NCBI GenBank assembly: GCA_021827145.1
Contig: JAKAXK010000002.1
Span: forward strand, 1-64,000
Direction: 5' to 3'
DNA from: Pseudomonadota bacterium
Lineage (GTDB): Bacteria; Pseudomonadota; Gammaproteobacteria; Acidiferrobacterales; Acidiferrobacteraceae
DNA length: 64,000 nt
Numbering within the stretch: position 1 is the first letter of the stretch; every line of letters begins with the position of its first letter. The notes beneath the pieces were generated by a model that was given only the letters and a program-made list of their open reading frames with translations, was not told where the DNA came from and made no database searches. Positions 51,266-60,251 of this stretch are shown piece by piece. The translations under genes were made by a program, and so were the position numbers.

Positions 51266-52444
51266 ATGGAAACTCTCGCCATTCCATTGCCCGCCAACCT
51301 TCCACCGGATGTGTGCACGGAGATATCCAAGCGCGCGTGCTATTGTGATACGTCGATCCTGAAGTCTCGTTACCGGCAGGACTCCAATTGTCTGGAAGTC
51401 GATCTGCAAGGTCCTAGTGCCAACGGCGATGTCGCCGCCAAGCTCGAGCACTTGATCGGAAAGATGCAGGGCGAGCGGCTCGCCGTGACGCCGCGGGTTC
51501 TGCGCGATCGGACACGCGAGGTGAGTGATTTCGTGCTGACCGCTTACGACCAGCTTGTGACTCGCGGTGATGTCTGGACCTCCGGCGGGTCCGGGGTGGT
51601 CGGCCGTAGCGGTGCGTTCATGCGGCTCCTGGGCCGCTTGGACGCAGCCCTAGAGCGTCTCGCGGTGCGCGATTTTCGCGCTGTCCCTCAGTCCTATAAC
51701 TCGCTCGTTCCGAGCGATTGGCTGAGGCGCGCGGGTTACTTCGGCTCGTTTTCCCATTCCGTCACCTTCGCGGTCCACCTGAAGGAGGATTTCGAGGCGA
51801 TCGAGCGTTTTGGGAAGCGCCATCGTCAGGGGGAGAGTCCCACGTTCGAGGACATAAGGGAGCTTGCGCCCCCCGAGTATTGCCTGTCGCCGGCCGTGTG
51901 TTATCACACCTACGGCGCGCTCATGGGGCAAAGCCTTTCCGTGAGGACGGTCTCGGCTTTTACCGGGCACGGGCGATGTTTCCGGTATGAGTCGAAGAAT
52001 CTCACGGGCCTTGATCGCCTATGGGAGTTTTCGATGCGCGAGATCGTATGGCTCGGCGACCGTGAGGCGGTGCTCGGCGCGCGCGAGGCGGCTATAAACG
52101 CTGTGTGGAGACTTGTCGATCTCCTCGATCTATCGGCGCGCCTCGAGACTGCCTGCGACCCGTTTTTTGCGAACGATTTCCCGTCCCTGCGTTTTTTTCA
52201 GCTCGCCTATGACCTGAAATATGAGTTGCAGGTGGATGTGGCGCCGGGCACTTCGATCGCGTGCGCGTCCTTCAATTACCACGATCGGTTTTTTGGAAAT
52301 CGATTCGAGATCACCGCTCAGGGTGATGTCGCCCATACGGGGTGCGCCGCGTTCGGACTCGAGCGCTTGCTGTATGCGTGTTTTTGCCAGCACGGGCTCG
52401 AGCGTGCCGAGGAGCTGGTTGAGAACGCGGTGAGCCGTCTCTAG
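51266..52444 (+). CDS. Amino acid:[carrier protein] ligase-like enzyme (class II aaRS fold)
   Basis: 392 residues related to the SerRS-like ligases that load an amino acid onto a phosphopantetheine carrier protein instead of tRNA. Seen: motif-1-like SYNSLVPSDWLRRAGYFGSFSHS, LSPAVCYHTYGAL, motif 2 GRCFRYESKNLTGLDRLWEFSMREIVWLG, and motif 3 GCAAFGLERLLYACF. The Cys of AVCY, Glu of SMRE and Cys of TGCA fit the zinc ligands of that family. No tRNA-binding arm. No small carrier-protein gene is visible nearby. AAGGA precedes ATG 51266; the track start at 51179 is a TTG. Confidence 0.75.
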   Translation: METLAIPLPANLPPDVCTEISKRACYCDTSILKSRYRQDSNCLEVDLQGPSANGDVAAKLEHLIGKMQGERLAVTPRVLRDRTREVSDFVLTAYDQLVTRGDVWTSGGSGVVGRSGAFMRLLGRLDAALERLAVRDFRAVPQSYNSLVPSDWLRRAGYFGSFSHSVTFAVHLKEDFEAIERFGKRHRQGESPTFEDIRELAPPEYCLSPAVCYHTYGALMGQSLSVRTVSAFTGHGRCFRYESKNLTGLDRLWEFSMREIVWLGDREAVLGAREAAINAVWRLVDLLDLSARLETACDPFFANDFPSLRFFQLAYDLKYELQVDVAPGTSIACASFNYHDRFFGNRFEITAQGDVAHTGCAAFGLERLLYACFCQHGLERAEELVENAVSRL

Positions 52445-52524
52445 GCCCCATCGCGATTGCCGTTATAAGTTATCGTCTGCGACAGGAGGAGCGGGTTCGG
52501 CGCAAGCTGGCCCCGGTGACGCTT

Positions 52525-53526
52525 ATGAATATTCAGCCCATGGAGTCTTTCGATGAGGTGGTGAACCCTGACCTGGATGAAGTGAGCGCGCTTATGCGCG
52601 CGAACTGGACACCGCCATGCTGGCTCTACGAACGGGAGCTGTTGGCCATGCATATCATGAGGCCTACCGCGGATCCGACCATGGCGGTGGGGCTGCGCGC
52701 CAAGAATGGCGAACTCGCTTCTTATCTCGCGTTCGTGCCGATGCGCCTGCGGGTCCACGGGCGCATCTACAAGGCCGTGTTCGCAAGCTTCTTCACCGTT
52801 TCCAGCCATTTCCGGCGTCACCGTCTGAGCGATCACCAACAGGGGCTCATGGTGGACCGCGCGCGCGACCGCGGCTACGAGGTCTACACCGCCATCACGG
52901 TCGCCGGGACGCCCGCCAATCAGACGGTGGCACGGGCGTTCGGGGCGCGCGGGCTTCCCGTGCGCGCCGCGCACAACTTTCGCTATCTCGCGGGGACGGG
53001 AGCCATCGTGGCGAGTCGTCTTGGGTCGAGCGATAGGGATCATGTGCGACCTTATGCACCCAGCGACGACGGGGCGGCGTTCGCGCTGCTGTCAGCGGCT
53101 GCTGCTCGCGCACCGCTCGCCCACGTGGTGGAGCGCGAGGATATCGATTTCTCTCTGCGGGGCCGACCCCGGGTCAAGACCTACGTCTACGAGAGTGATG
53201 GCGCCGTCACGGGCCTCATAAGCATGTCCTTGCTCCCGGTCGTGTCGGGGCAGGTGGGTCTGAATGCCTATGTGGAGGCGCTCGCGCTCGGGCGCCTGGA
53301 GTCTTCGGCGCGCACGGCCTTCGTCGATACGGTGCTGCGCTCGGTGCTTGCCGAGGGCGCGCAGGCGGTCATGGTGCCGGATACGGGCTGTGGCGATCAG
53401 GAGGTGTTCAGGCGCCTCGGATTCCGCGCCGCTCCGCGCAAGCTGCGGCTCCTGCTGGCGCCTTTGCGTTCCGATGTGACCGACCTGCCGGACACCGTGG
53501 ATGGTTTCTGTCTCGACGTGTTTTGA
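52525..53526 (+). CDS. Tandem GNAT-fold acyltransferase-like protein
   Basis: About 333 residues made of two GNAT-type halves. Half one: AVFASFFTVSSHFRRHRLSDHQQGLMVDRARDRG and TPANQTVARAFGARGLPV, the acetyl-CoA-loop and NxxA helix of GNATs. Half two: GLISMSLLPVVSGQVGLNAY and FVDTVLRSVLAEGAQAVMVPDTG...VFRRLGFRA. Two fused GNAT domains recall FemABX aminoacyl transferases. It lies 80 bases after the ligase-like gene. GTG 52516 is another start; a clear AGGAGGAG at 52482 is too far for either, so the start is uncertain. Confidence 0.65.
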   Translation: MNIQPMESFDEVVNPDLDEVSALMRANWTPPCWLYERELLAMHIMRPTADPTMAVGLRAKNGELASYLAFVPMRLRVHGRIYKAVFASFFTVSSHFRRHRLSDHQQGLMVDRARDRGYEVYTAITVAGTPANQTVARAFGARGLPVRAAHNFRYLAGTGAIVASRLGSSDRDHVRPYAPSDDGAAFALLSAAAARAPLAHVVEREDIDFSLRGRPRVKTYVYESDGAVTGLISMSLLPVVSGQVGLNAYVEALALGRLESSARTAFVDTVLRSVLAEGAQAVMVPDTGCGDQEVFRRLGFRAAPRKLRLLLAPLRSDVTDLPDTVDGFCLDVF

Positions 53527-53527
53527 T

Positions 53528-54100
53528 ATGGCTAATGGTCTAAAGGAGGGCTTGCGGGCGCTGCTTGCGGGGCTTGGGACCGTTATTGCGCTGCCCGCCT
53601 TGGCCCTTTCCGTCTGGGGTCGGTCGGACGAGGGCTTCGTCTGGGGCGGTCAGGCGCTGGCCCTGGTGCCGGGGGCCGTGGGCAACGCCGCGCGCGCAGC
53701 CTTTTATGGACGCACGCTGGCGCTCTTCGAGCCCGGCGCGACGATCCATTTCGGCAGCTATTTCTCGAAGCGCGGCGCGCGGGTCTCTGCCGGCGCCGGG
53801 ATCGGGGCGTATTGCATCATAGGTCTGGTGGATCTCGGTCCCCGGGTAAGGGTCGCAAGCCGCGTATCCATCACCTCGGGTCTTCATTACCACGGGAGCG
53901 CCGCTTGCGGCGTCGGGGGTCGGGATGTGGTCGAACGCGTAACCATCGGTGCCAACACCTGGATCGGAGAGGCGGCGGTCGTTGGCGCCAATGTGGGCGC
54001 CAATTGTATCGTCGGCATGGGCTCGGTGGTGGTGCAGCCGGTCCCGGACGACTCCACGGTCCTGGGCAATCCCGCGCGCCGCATTCCGTCGGCGGCGTGA
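53528..54100 (+). CDS. Left-handed beta-helix (hexapeptide) acyltransferase
   Basis: 190 residues. An N-terminal hydrophobic segment (LLAGLGTVIALPALALSVW) anchors it, then hexapeptide turns: GATIHFGSYFSKRGARVSAGAGIGAYCIIGLVDLGPRVRVASRVSI, HYHGS (catalytic-type His), VTIGANTWIGEAAVVGANVGANCIVGMGSVVV and the C-terminal LGNPARRI typical of O-acetyltransferases of the NodL/Maa/WcaF type. It starts two bases after the GNAT gene, so the three genes form a unit. Acceptor unknown. Confidence 0.82.
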   Translation: MANGLKEGLRALLAGLGTVIALPALALSVWGRSDEGFVWGGQALALVPGAVGNAARAAFYGRTLALFEPGATIHFGSYFSKRGARVSAGAGIGAYCIIGLVDLGPRVRVASRVSITSGLHYHGSAACGVGGRDVVERVTIGANTWIGEAAVVGANVGANCIVGMGSVVVQPVPDDSTVLGNPARRIPSAA

Positions 54101-54104
54101 CCGC

Positions 54105-54974
54105 TCAGGCGGGCTCGGCAGGCTGCAGAAAGCCTTTCATGGTATCGAGGGCCTTTTTCTCGATCTGGCGGATGCGTTCGGCGGACACCCCGTATTCCTG
54201 CGCCAATTCATGCAAGGTCGGTTTCTCGTTCGCGAGCCAGCGTCTGCGGATGATGTCCTGGCTGCGTCCATCCAGGGCCACGAGTGCGTGTTGCAGGCTA
54301 TCCTGTTGCGAGCTTTCGGTGTCGGCCCGGGTCAGCAGGCTCTCCGGGTTGTAGCGCATGTCCTGGAGATAGCCGGCTGGTGACGAGCGGAATTCGTCCT
54401 CATCGCCCTCGTCTTGTGCATCGAAGGGCACGTCCGTGCTGGCCATGCGCGATTCCATCTCTTTGACGGTCTCGGTCGGTACATCGAGGTCCGTCGCCAG
54501 GTTCGCGATCTCGCTCTCGTTCATCCAGCCGATACGGGCGCGTGACTGGCGGAGGTTGAAAAACAGCTTGCGTTGGGCCTTGGTCGTGGCGACCTTGACG
54601 ATGCGCCAGTTGCGCAGGATGTAGTCGTAGATTTCGGCGCGTATCCAGTGAATGGCGAACGACACCAAGCGCACGCCGTGCGCCGGATCGAAATGCTTGA
54701 CGGCCTTCATGAGGCCGATATTGCCCTCTTGGATGAGATCGGCCTGCGGCAGACCATATCCTGCGAAGGCGCGGGCAACGCGAATGACGTAACGGAGCTG
54801 GGACAGCACGAGCTGCCGCGCGGCCTCGAGATTATCGTGCTCGCGATACTCGATCGCCAGCTGCCGTTCCTGTTCGGCGTCCAGCAGGGGTGCGGCATTG
54901 GCGAGGCGCATGTAATGCGAGAGCCCGCCTTCGGCGGCAATATTGACGGCGACTGGTAAGGTTTGTGTAGTCAT
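54105..54974 (-). CDS. rpoH: Heat-shock sigma factor sigma-32 (RpoH)
   Basis: 289-residue alternative sigma factor. Region 2: YGLPQADLIQEGNIGLMKAVKHFDPAHGVRLVSFAIHWIRAEIYDYILRNWRIVK; the RpoH box is QRKLFFNLRQS, diagnostic for sigma-32; region 4.2: LHELAQEYGVSAERIRQIEKKAL. A CIRCE operator overlaps its promoter, so HrcA control of sigma-32 transcription is predicted. GAGAGGGGG precedes the ATG. It is downstream of ftsYEX as in E. coli and converges with the acyltransferase gene. Confidence 0.96.
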   Translation of the reverse strand: MTTQTLPVAVNIAAEGGLSHYMRLANAAPLLDAEQERQLAIEYREHDNLEAARQLVLSQLRYVIRVARAFAGYGLPQADLIQEGNIGLMKAVKHFDPAHGVRLVSFAIHWIRAEIYDYILRNWRIVKVATTKAQRKLFFNLRQSRARIGWMNESEIANLATDLDVPTETVKEMESRMASTDVPFDAQDEGDEDEFRSSPAGYLQDMRYNPESLLTRADTESSQQDSLQHALVALDGRSQDIIRRRWLANEKPTLHELAQEYGVSAERIRQIEKKALDTMKGFLQPAEPA

Positions 54975-55001
54975 TGTCCGACCCCCTCTCGACTGGGACG
55001 A

Positions 55002-55031
55002 ATTTTAGCATTCTCGGCTTGAGAGTGCTAA
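55002..55031 (-). promoter_or_regulatory. rpoH promoter overlapping the CIRCE element
   Basis: On the minus strand TTAGCA and TAAAAT are 18 bases apart (4/6 and 5/6 matches to -35 and -10). Start of transcription would be near 54995, leaving a ~20-base leader with a purine-rich ribosome site. The whole promoter lies within the CIRCE palindrome, so HrcA binding would block polymerase. Confidence 0.5.
55005..55031. promoter_or_regulatory. CIRCE element (HrcA operator)
   Basis: TTAGCATTC-N9-GAGTGCTAA. This matches the CIRCE consensus TTAGCACTC-N9-GAGTGCTAA with a single mismatch and the correct 9-base spacer. It lies about 30 bases before the rpoH ATG. hrcA itself is not in the window. Confidence 0.88.
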
Positions 55032-55067
55032 TCCTCGTAAAAAGTTCCGGTGGCGGGCGGCTGGGTC

Positions 55068-55964
55068 TCAGATCTCGCCTTGGCGCAGCGCCCGGGCGAC
55101 CGCGATGCGCGCCCCAAGCCAGCCGAGCGAAGCACCGAGAACCAGCAGCGCCAGGGCCTGTCTGAGACTTAGGCCGGCGAGGCGGTAATGGGCCCCGTAG
55201 GCGCGATTCAGGGCCGCCACCGGCCCCGCCAGCGCGATCAGACCCACCTCAAGGACCAGGAGTGCACACAGTGCCCCCAAGCCCCCGGTCAACGCGCCGA
55301 TATAGAGGAAGGGACGCCGAATAAAGGCATTGGTTCCCCCGACCAAGCGAATGACCGAGATTTCGGTGCCACGGCTTGCCACCGTTGCGCGGGTCGTGTT
55401 GGCGAGAATCAAGACGAGGGCCAGGCCCAGGGTCGCGGCGAGGAGCGTCACCAGGCGCCGCCCGACGGCCAGCGCGGCATCCAGACGCTCAACCCATACC
55501 AGGTTCGACTGGACATGCGTGACATCGGGCAGGCCCCTCAGTCGTGTGGCCAACAGCGCAACCGAGTGGGGTCCGGGCCGCGCCGGGGCGACGATGACGA
55601 CGCCTGGCAAAGGGTTGTGCCGGCCGAAGAGGCCCATGCCCCTGAGTCCCGACGCGGTCTTGAACTCCCGCAGGCCCCGGGTGGGCGAGACATAGCGCAC
55701 CGTGGCGACCCCCGGGACGCGGCGGATGGTGGCCACCGCCTCGCGGTCGGCGCCGCCCTTCTTCAAGTAGACCGAGAGCGAGCCGTGCGGCCGCCACCCC
55801 TGGCTCAGCCTTTGCAAATTCAGGAGTCCGACATAGAGACCGGTCGGCAAGGCCAGGGTCAAGCCGATTAACATCACAGTCATCACGGTGGGCGTGGGGC
55901 TGCGCGCGAAGTCGCCGAGGGTCCTCATGAAGACTTGCGCGTGACGTGTGAAGTAGGCCTTCAT
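55068..55964 (-). CDS. ftsX: Cell division protein FtsX
   Basis: 298-residue membrane subunit of the FtsEX complex that activates peptidoglycan hydrolases at the septum. Four helices: one near residues 25-50, an extracellular domain to ~160, then three (LVTLLAATLGLALVLILANTTRA onward). The cytoplasmic loop RGTEISVIRLVGGTNAFIRRPFLYIGALTGGLGA is the FtsX signature. Overlaps ftsE by four bases. Confidence 0.94.
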   Translation of the reverse strand: MKAYFTRHAQVFMRTLGDFARSPTPTVMTVMLIGLTLALPTGLYVGLLNLQRLSQGWRPHGSLSVYLKKGGADREAVATIRRVPGVATVRYVSPTRGLREFKTASGLRGMGLFGRHNPLPGVVIVAPARPGPHSVALLATRLRGLPDVTHVQSNLVWVERLDAALAVGRRLVTLLAATLGLALVLILANTTRATVASRGTEISVIRLVGGTNAFIRRPFLYIGALTGGLGALCALLVLEVGLIALAGPVAALNRAYGAHYRLAGLSLRQALALLVLGASLGWLGARIAVARALRQGEI

Positions 55965-56620
55965 GCCGCCCCCAGCATGTGCCCGGCGCCCAGACGGATC
56001 ACGCGTTTTTTCAGGCGATCGATTTGGCGCAGGTCATGAGTGGCGATCAGGACCGTGACCCCGTGGTCATTGAATTCGCGGAACAGGTCGATGATGTCGT
56101 CGGACAAGGCCGCATCGAGATTGCCGGTCGGCTCGTCGGCGATGAGCAGCGGTGGGCGGTGGACCAGCGCGCGAGCAATACCCACGCGTTGCTGTTCGCC
56201 GCCGGACAAGGCCAGCGGAGAGCCCCGTTCCCGGCCCCTGAGCCCCACCTTGTCGAGGGCCGCGAGCACGCGCTTACGGACTTCATCTCCCGTCATGCCC
56301 GCCACCACGAGCGGCAAGGCCACGTTGTCGAAGACGGTGCGCTCGTTCAAGAGGCGGTTATCCTGGAACACCACGCCGATCTGGCGCCGAAAGTAGGGCA
56401 GCCGCCGCGTAGGCAGTCGCACGAGCTCATGTCCATTGACTGTGATCTGACCGCGCGTGGGCCGCTCGAGCAGGCAGATGAGTTTCAGCACGGTGCTCTT
56501 GCCGGCCCCCGAGGGTCCGGTCAGGAAGGCCATCTCGCCTTTCGCGAGCGTAAACCCGACATCGCTCAAGGCCTCCGTTCCCAGCGGATAGCGTTTAAAG
56601 ACGTGCTTAAGCTCGATCAC
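55961..56620 (-). CDS. ftsE: Cell division ATP-binding protein FtsE
   Basis: 219-residue ABC ATPase partner of FtsX: Walker A GPSGAGKSTVLKLI, Q-loop VFQDNRLL, signature LSGGEQQRV, Walker B PPLLIADEPTGNLD. The track opens at 56695, inside ftsY; GTG 56620 (VIELKHVFKRYPLG) gives the standard FtsE N-terminus and length and overlaps ftsY by 14 bases. Confidence 0.94.
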   Translation of the reverse strand: MIELKHVFKRYPLGTEALSDVGFTLAKGEMAFLTGPSGAGKSTVLKLICLLERPTRGQITVNGHELVRLPTRRLPYFRRQIGVVFQDNRLLNERTVFDNVALPLVVAGMTGDEVRKRVLAALDKVGLRGRERGSPLALSGGEQQRVGIARALVHRPPLLIADEPTGNLDAALSDDIIDLFREFNDHGVTVLIATHDLRQIDRLKKRVIRLGAGHMLGAA

Positions 56621-57581
56621 TGAGGAGTTCCGCCGGCAGGACTGCGTCGACGAAGGAGCGGGCGTCGAAGGGGCGCAGATCGTCGACGGATTCACCTACC
56701 CCCACGAAATAGATGGGCAGCCCGAAGCGTTTGGCGAGTGCGAACACGACGCCGCCCTTGGCGGTCCCGTCGAGTTTGGTGACGCAGAGGCCGGTGACCC
56801 CCACGGCCTTGTGGAATTGCTCGACTTGCGTCACGGCGTTCTGGCCTATGCCCCCGTCCAGGGTCAAGATGATCTGATGGGGGGCGAGTGCATCGAGGCG
56901 CCCTAGCGTGCGCTTGATCTTGGCGAGTTCGTCCATCAGTCCGGTCTGTGTGTGCAGGCGGCCGGCGCTATCGATAAGGAGCACGTCCACGCCACGCGCC
57001 CGCGCCGCTTGCAGGGCATCGTGGGCGACCGCTGCGCTGTCCGCGCCGCGCGGCTGGCTGATCATCGCCACGTCCGAGCGTTTGGCCCATTCGCCGAGCT
57101 GTTCGATGGCCGCGGCACGAAAGGTATCGCCAGCCGCAAGCAGTACTGAACGGCCCTCGCCCCGTAGTCGCGCCGCGAGCTTGCCGATGGTGGTGGTCTT
57201 GCCGGCGCCATTGACGCCGATCATGAGCACAATTTCGGGCTTGTGGGTGGCGGGCCAGGGTTTTTCGCAGGGTTGCACGATCTCGTAGAGGATCGTGCGC
57301 AAGGCGCCATAGACGGCGTCAGCGTCATCGAGCTCCTTGCGGGACACGCGGCGAGTGATGTCGTTCATGACTGCCGTGGCCGTATCCACGCCGAGGTCGG
57401 CCGTGATGAGCGCCGTCTCCAAATCTTCGAGCAGCGCCGCATCCAGAGCGCGCTTGCGCTTCAACAGTTCGCCGACGTTGTCGCTCAGGGCCCGTCTGGT
57501 GGCGGCGAGGCGTTCGCCAAGGCGGGCGAAGACCCCCGGTTTCTCGCTCTTGTCGCCTGACGTCTTACGAAAGAGCGCCAT
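56607..57581 (-). CDS. ftsY: Signal recognition particle receptor FtsY
   Basis: 324-residue SRP GTPase. N domain (1-95), then G1 GVNGAGKTTTIGKLA, SRP insertion-box region, G3-type DSAGR (usual DTAGR with Ser for Thr), G4 TKLDGTAKGG and GVGESVDDLRPF at the C-terminus. The acidic A domain of E. coli FtsY is nearly absent; about 20 residues precede the N domain, as in many gammaproteobacteria. First gene of ftsYEX. Confidence 0.95.
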   Translation of the reverse strand: MALFRKTSGDKSEKPGVFARLGERLAATRRALSDNVGELLKRKRALDAALLEDLETALITADLGVDTATAVMNDITRRVSRKELDDADAVYGALRTILYEIVQPCEKPWPATHKPEIVLMIGVNGAGKTTTIGKLAARLRGEGRSVLLAAGDTFRAAAIEQLGEWAKRSDVAMISQPRGADSAAVAHDALQAARARGVDVLLIDSAGRLHTQTGLMDELAKIKRTLGRLDALAPHQIILTLDGGIGQNAVTQVEQFHKAVGVTGLCVTKLDGTAKGGVVFALAKRFGLPIYFVGVGESVDDLRPFDARSFVDAVLPAELLSDRA

Positions 57582-57587
57582 CGGCGA

Positions 57588-58347
<760 letters not shown>

Positions 58348-58356
58348 GGACAACCC

Positions 58357-58920
58357 TCACGACGTGGGCGCGGCCAGACCGAAGGCGACGTTGCCCGCCC
58401 GCCCGCGCCTGTGCCATTGCAGGTCGGGCGGCAGATCGAAGCCATCGGCGGCCGCGCTTTCGATATAGACGAGCCCTGTCCCCGCGAGGATGCACCGCGC
58501 GCGGATCGTGGTCAAGGCATCGACCAGGAGCCCGGCCGCGAAGGGTGGGTCGAGAAATATGACATCGAACGCCCCTGCGTGTTGGGTGGCCAGGAAGGCA
58601 AGCGCGCCGGACGCCACCACCTGCGCCTCGCAGCCGAGCCTCTCCCGGTTTTCCCGCAAGGCCGCGACCACCTCGGGGTTGGTCTCCACCAAGGTCACGC
58701 TGGCCGCCCCGCGCGACAAGGCCTCGAAACCGAGCGCCCCGGAGCCGGCGAAGAGGTCCAGGCAGCGGGCCCCGGGGAGCCAGGGGCCGAGCCAGTTGAA
58801 GAGTGTCTCGCGTACGCGGTCGGGTGTCGGCCTCAGACCGGGTTCCGGGGGAAAGGTCAGCAGTCGCCCGCGCCAGTGTCCGGCGATGAGGCGTACGCGC
58901 GAGCCCTTAGGCGGGGCCAT
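58357..58920 (-). CDS. rsmD: 16S rRNA (guanine(966)-N2)-methyltransferase RsmD
   Basis: 187 residues. VRLIAGHWRGRLLTFP and RPTPDRVRETLFNWL are the RsmD N-terminal signature; SAM motif CLDLFAGSGALGFEALSRGA; catalytic motif FLDPPF (NPPY-like). ATG 58920 is chosen over the longer ORF (59028) because the extension only shadows the ClC gene; it still overlaps ClC by 14 bases. Confidence 0.94.
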   Translation of the reverse strand: MAPPKGSRVRLIAGHWRGRLLTFPPEPGLRPTPDRVRETLFNWLGPWLPGARCLDLFAGSGALGFEALSRGAASVTLVETNPEVVAALRENRERLGCEAQVVASGALAFLATQHAGAFDVIFLDPPFAAGLLVDALTTIRARCILAGTGLVYIESAAADGFDLPPDLQWHRRGRAGNVAFGLAAPTS

Positions 58921-60238
58921 CGTAGTCCTTGGCCGAGATCGTCTTGTCCTCGGCGCGCGCCGCGAAGCGGGCGGCCAAGCCCTGATAGATGGCTTCCCGA
59001 CACAGTTGCCGGGAAACCAGCGCGGCAATGAGGGCCGCGGCCATGAGCGGAAACAGCATGGCGTTGTTGGCGGTCATCTCCATGACGATCACGAAGGCGG
59101 TGATGGGCGTCTGCACGACCCCGCTCAGATAGCTCACCATGCCCAGGATGACCGCCGCCTGCAGCGGGGCCTCAGGGAAGAATCGGCCGATGTCGGCCCC
59201 CAAGCCGGCGCCGGTGGCCAGCGCCGGGGCAAAGAGGCCGCCGGGGATACCGCTCAGGTAGGAGACGAGGCTGGCCAGCCATTTGGTGAGCGGGAAGGCC
59301 CAGGGCAGATGGGCTCCGCCCACGACCAGTGCCCGCGCCTGCGGGTAACCGGTGCCGAAGGAGTTGCCATGCGAGAGCGTCCCCAGGATCGCGATCAAGA
59401 GACCGGCGGCCAGGGCCATGCGGTAGGGGTAGCGCGCGAGGGTCTCGCGCAGGCGCAGACTGAGGTCGAGCACCAGCCGACTGAAGAGCCCGCCAGCAAG
59501 CCCGCCGACGATACCGCAGGTCGGCACCAGCAGCCATTGACGCGGCGCGAGCGCCGCCTGCGTCACGCCGAAATAGGTGTAGTTTCCTTCGAGGGCGACC
59601 GCGGTAAGCCCGGCGATGAGGATGGTTATGATGATGGTCCCCGTGGCGTGTTCCTCGAAGCCTCGCGCAAGCTCCTCGATCGCGAACATGATGCCGGCGA
59701 TGGGGGTGTTGAAGGCGGCGGCGATACCGGCCGCGCCACCGGCCATCACAAGCGCGCGCTCGAGCCCGGGTCGTTTGAGGCCCGCCAGGCGTCCGGCGGC
59801 GGCGGTCAGCGATGCCCCGACATGGACCGTCGGGCCCTCGCGTCCGATCGAGGCGCCGGAGAACAGCCCAAGGGTCGTGAGCAGGATTTTACCGATCGCG
59901 ATGCGTACCGACAGCAGCCGTGAGGGCGAGTCGCCGGTCCGTTGCGACAGGGCGGCGATGACCTGCGGTATGCCGCTTCCCTGAGACCCGGGAAAGAATC
60001 GGCGCGTGAGCCACAAGGACAGGATGATGCCGGCTGGACTGACCAGGAACGGCGCCCACGGCCAGCGCTGGTAGAGGGTGAGGAAGCTTGTGTTCGCGAG
60101 GTTTCCGAGTTGGGTCAAGGCGACGGCCGAGAGACCCACCAGGACCGCGCCGCCCCAAAAGGTCGCGCGTAGCGCCCAGCGCCGGCCCCGCAAAAGACTG
60201 CGGACTCGGCGTATCGGACGCCGCAAATGCTGGCGCAA
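58907..60238 (-). CDS. ClC-family chloride channel/transporter
   Basis: 443 residues with about 10-12 hydrophobic helices. The three anion-site signatures are present: GSQGSGIPQV, GREGPTVHVGA (gating Glu of the exchanger/channel) and GGLFAPALATGAGLG. The inner proton glutamate position, GIMFAIEELARGF, also has Glu, so a H+/Cl- exchanger is likely. No C-terminal CBS domains. Such exchangers support acid resistance, plausible for an acidophile. Confidence 0.9.
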   Translation of the reverse strand: MRQHLRRPIRRVRSLLRGRRWALRATFWGGAVLVGLSAVALTQLGNLANTSFLTLYQRWPWAPFLVSPAGIILSLWLTRRFFPGSQGSGIPQVIAALSQRTGDSPSRLLSVRIAIGKILLTTLGLFSGASIGREGPTVHVGASLTAAAGRLAGLKRPGLERALVMAGGAAGIAAAFNTPIAGIMFAIEELARGFEEHATGTIIITILIAGLTAVALEGNYTYFGVTQAALAPRQWLLVPTCGIVGGLAGGLFSRLVLDLSLRLRETLARYPYRMALAAGLLIAILGTLSHGNSFGTGYPQARALVVGGAHLPWAFPLTKWLASLVSYLSGIPGGLFAPALATGAGLGADIGRFFPEAPLQAAVILGMVSYLSGVVQTPITAFVIVMEMTANNAMLFPLMAAALIAALVSRQLCREAIYQGLAARFAARAEDKTISAKDYDGPA

Positions 60239-60251
60239 GGCCGCCGCGCCC

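Noticed and set aside
42539-54100. Integrative conjugative element
   Set aside because: No integrase, relaxase, coupling protein, tRNA target or flanking direct repeats were found, and the flanks are core genes, so a mobile element is not supported from this window.
58490-59923. 477-aa plus-strand ORF
   Set aside because: Shadow of rsmD and the ClC gene; no recognisable motif and Gly/Arg/Gln-rich.
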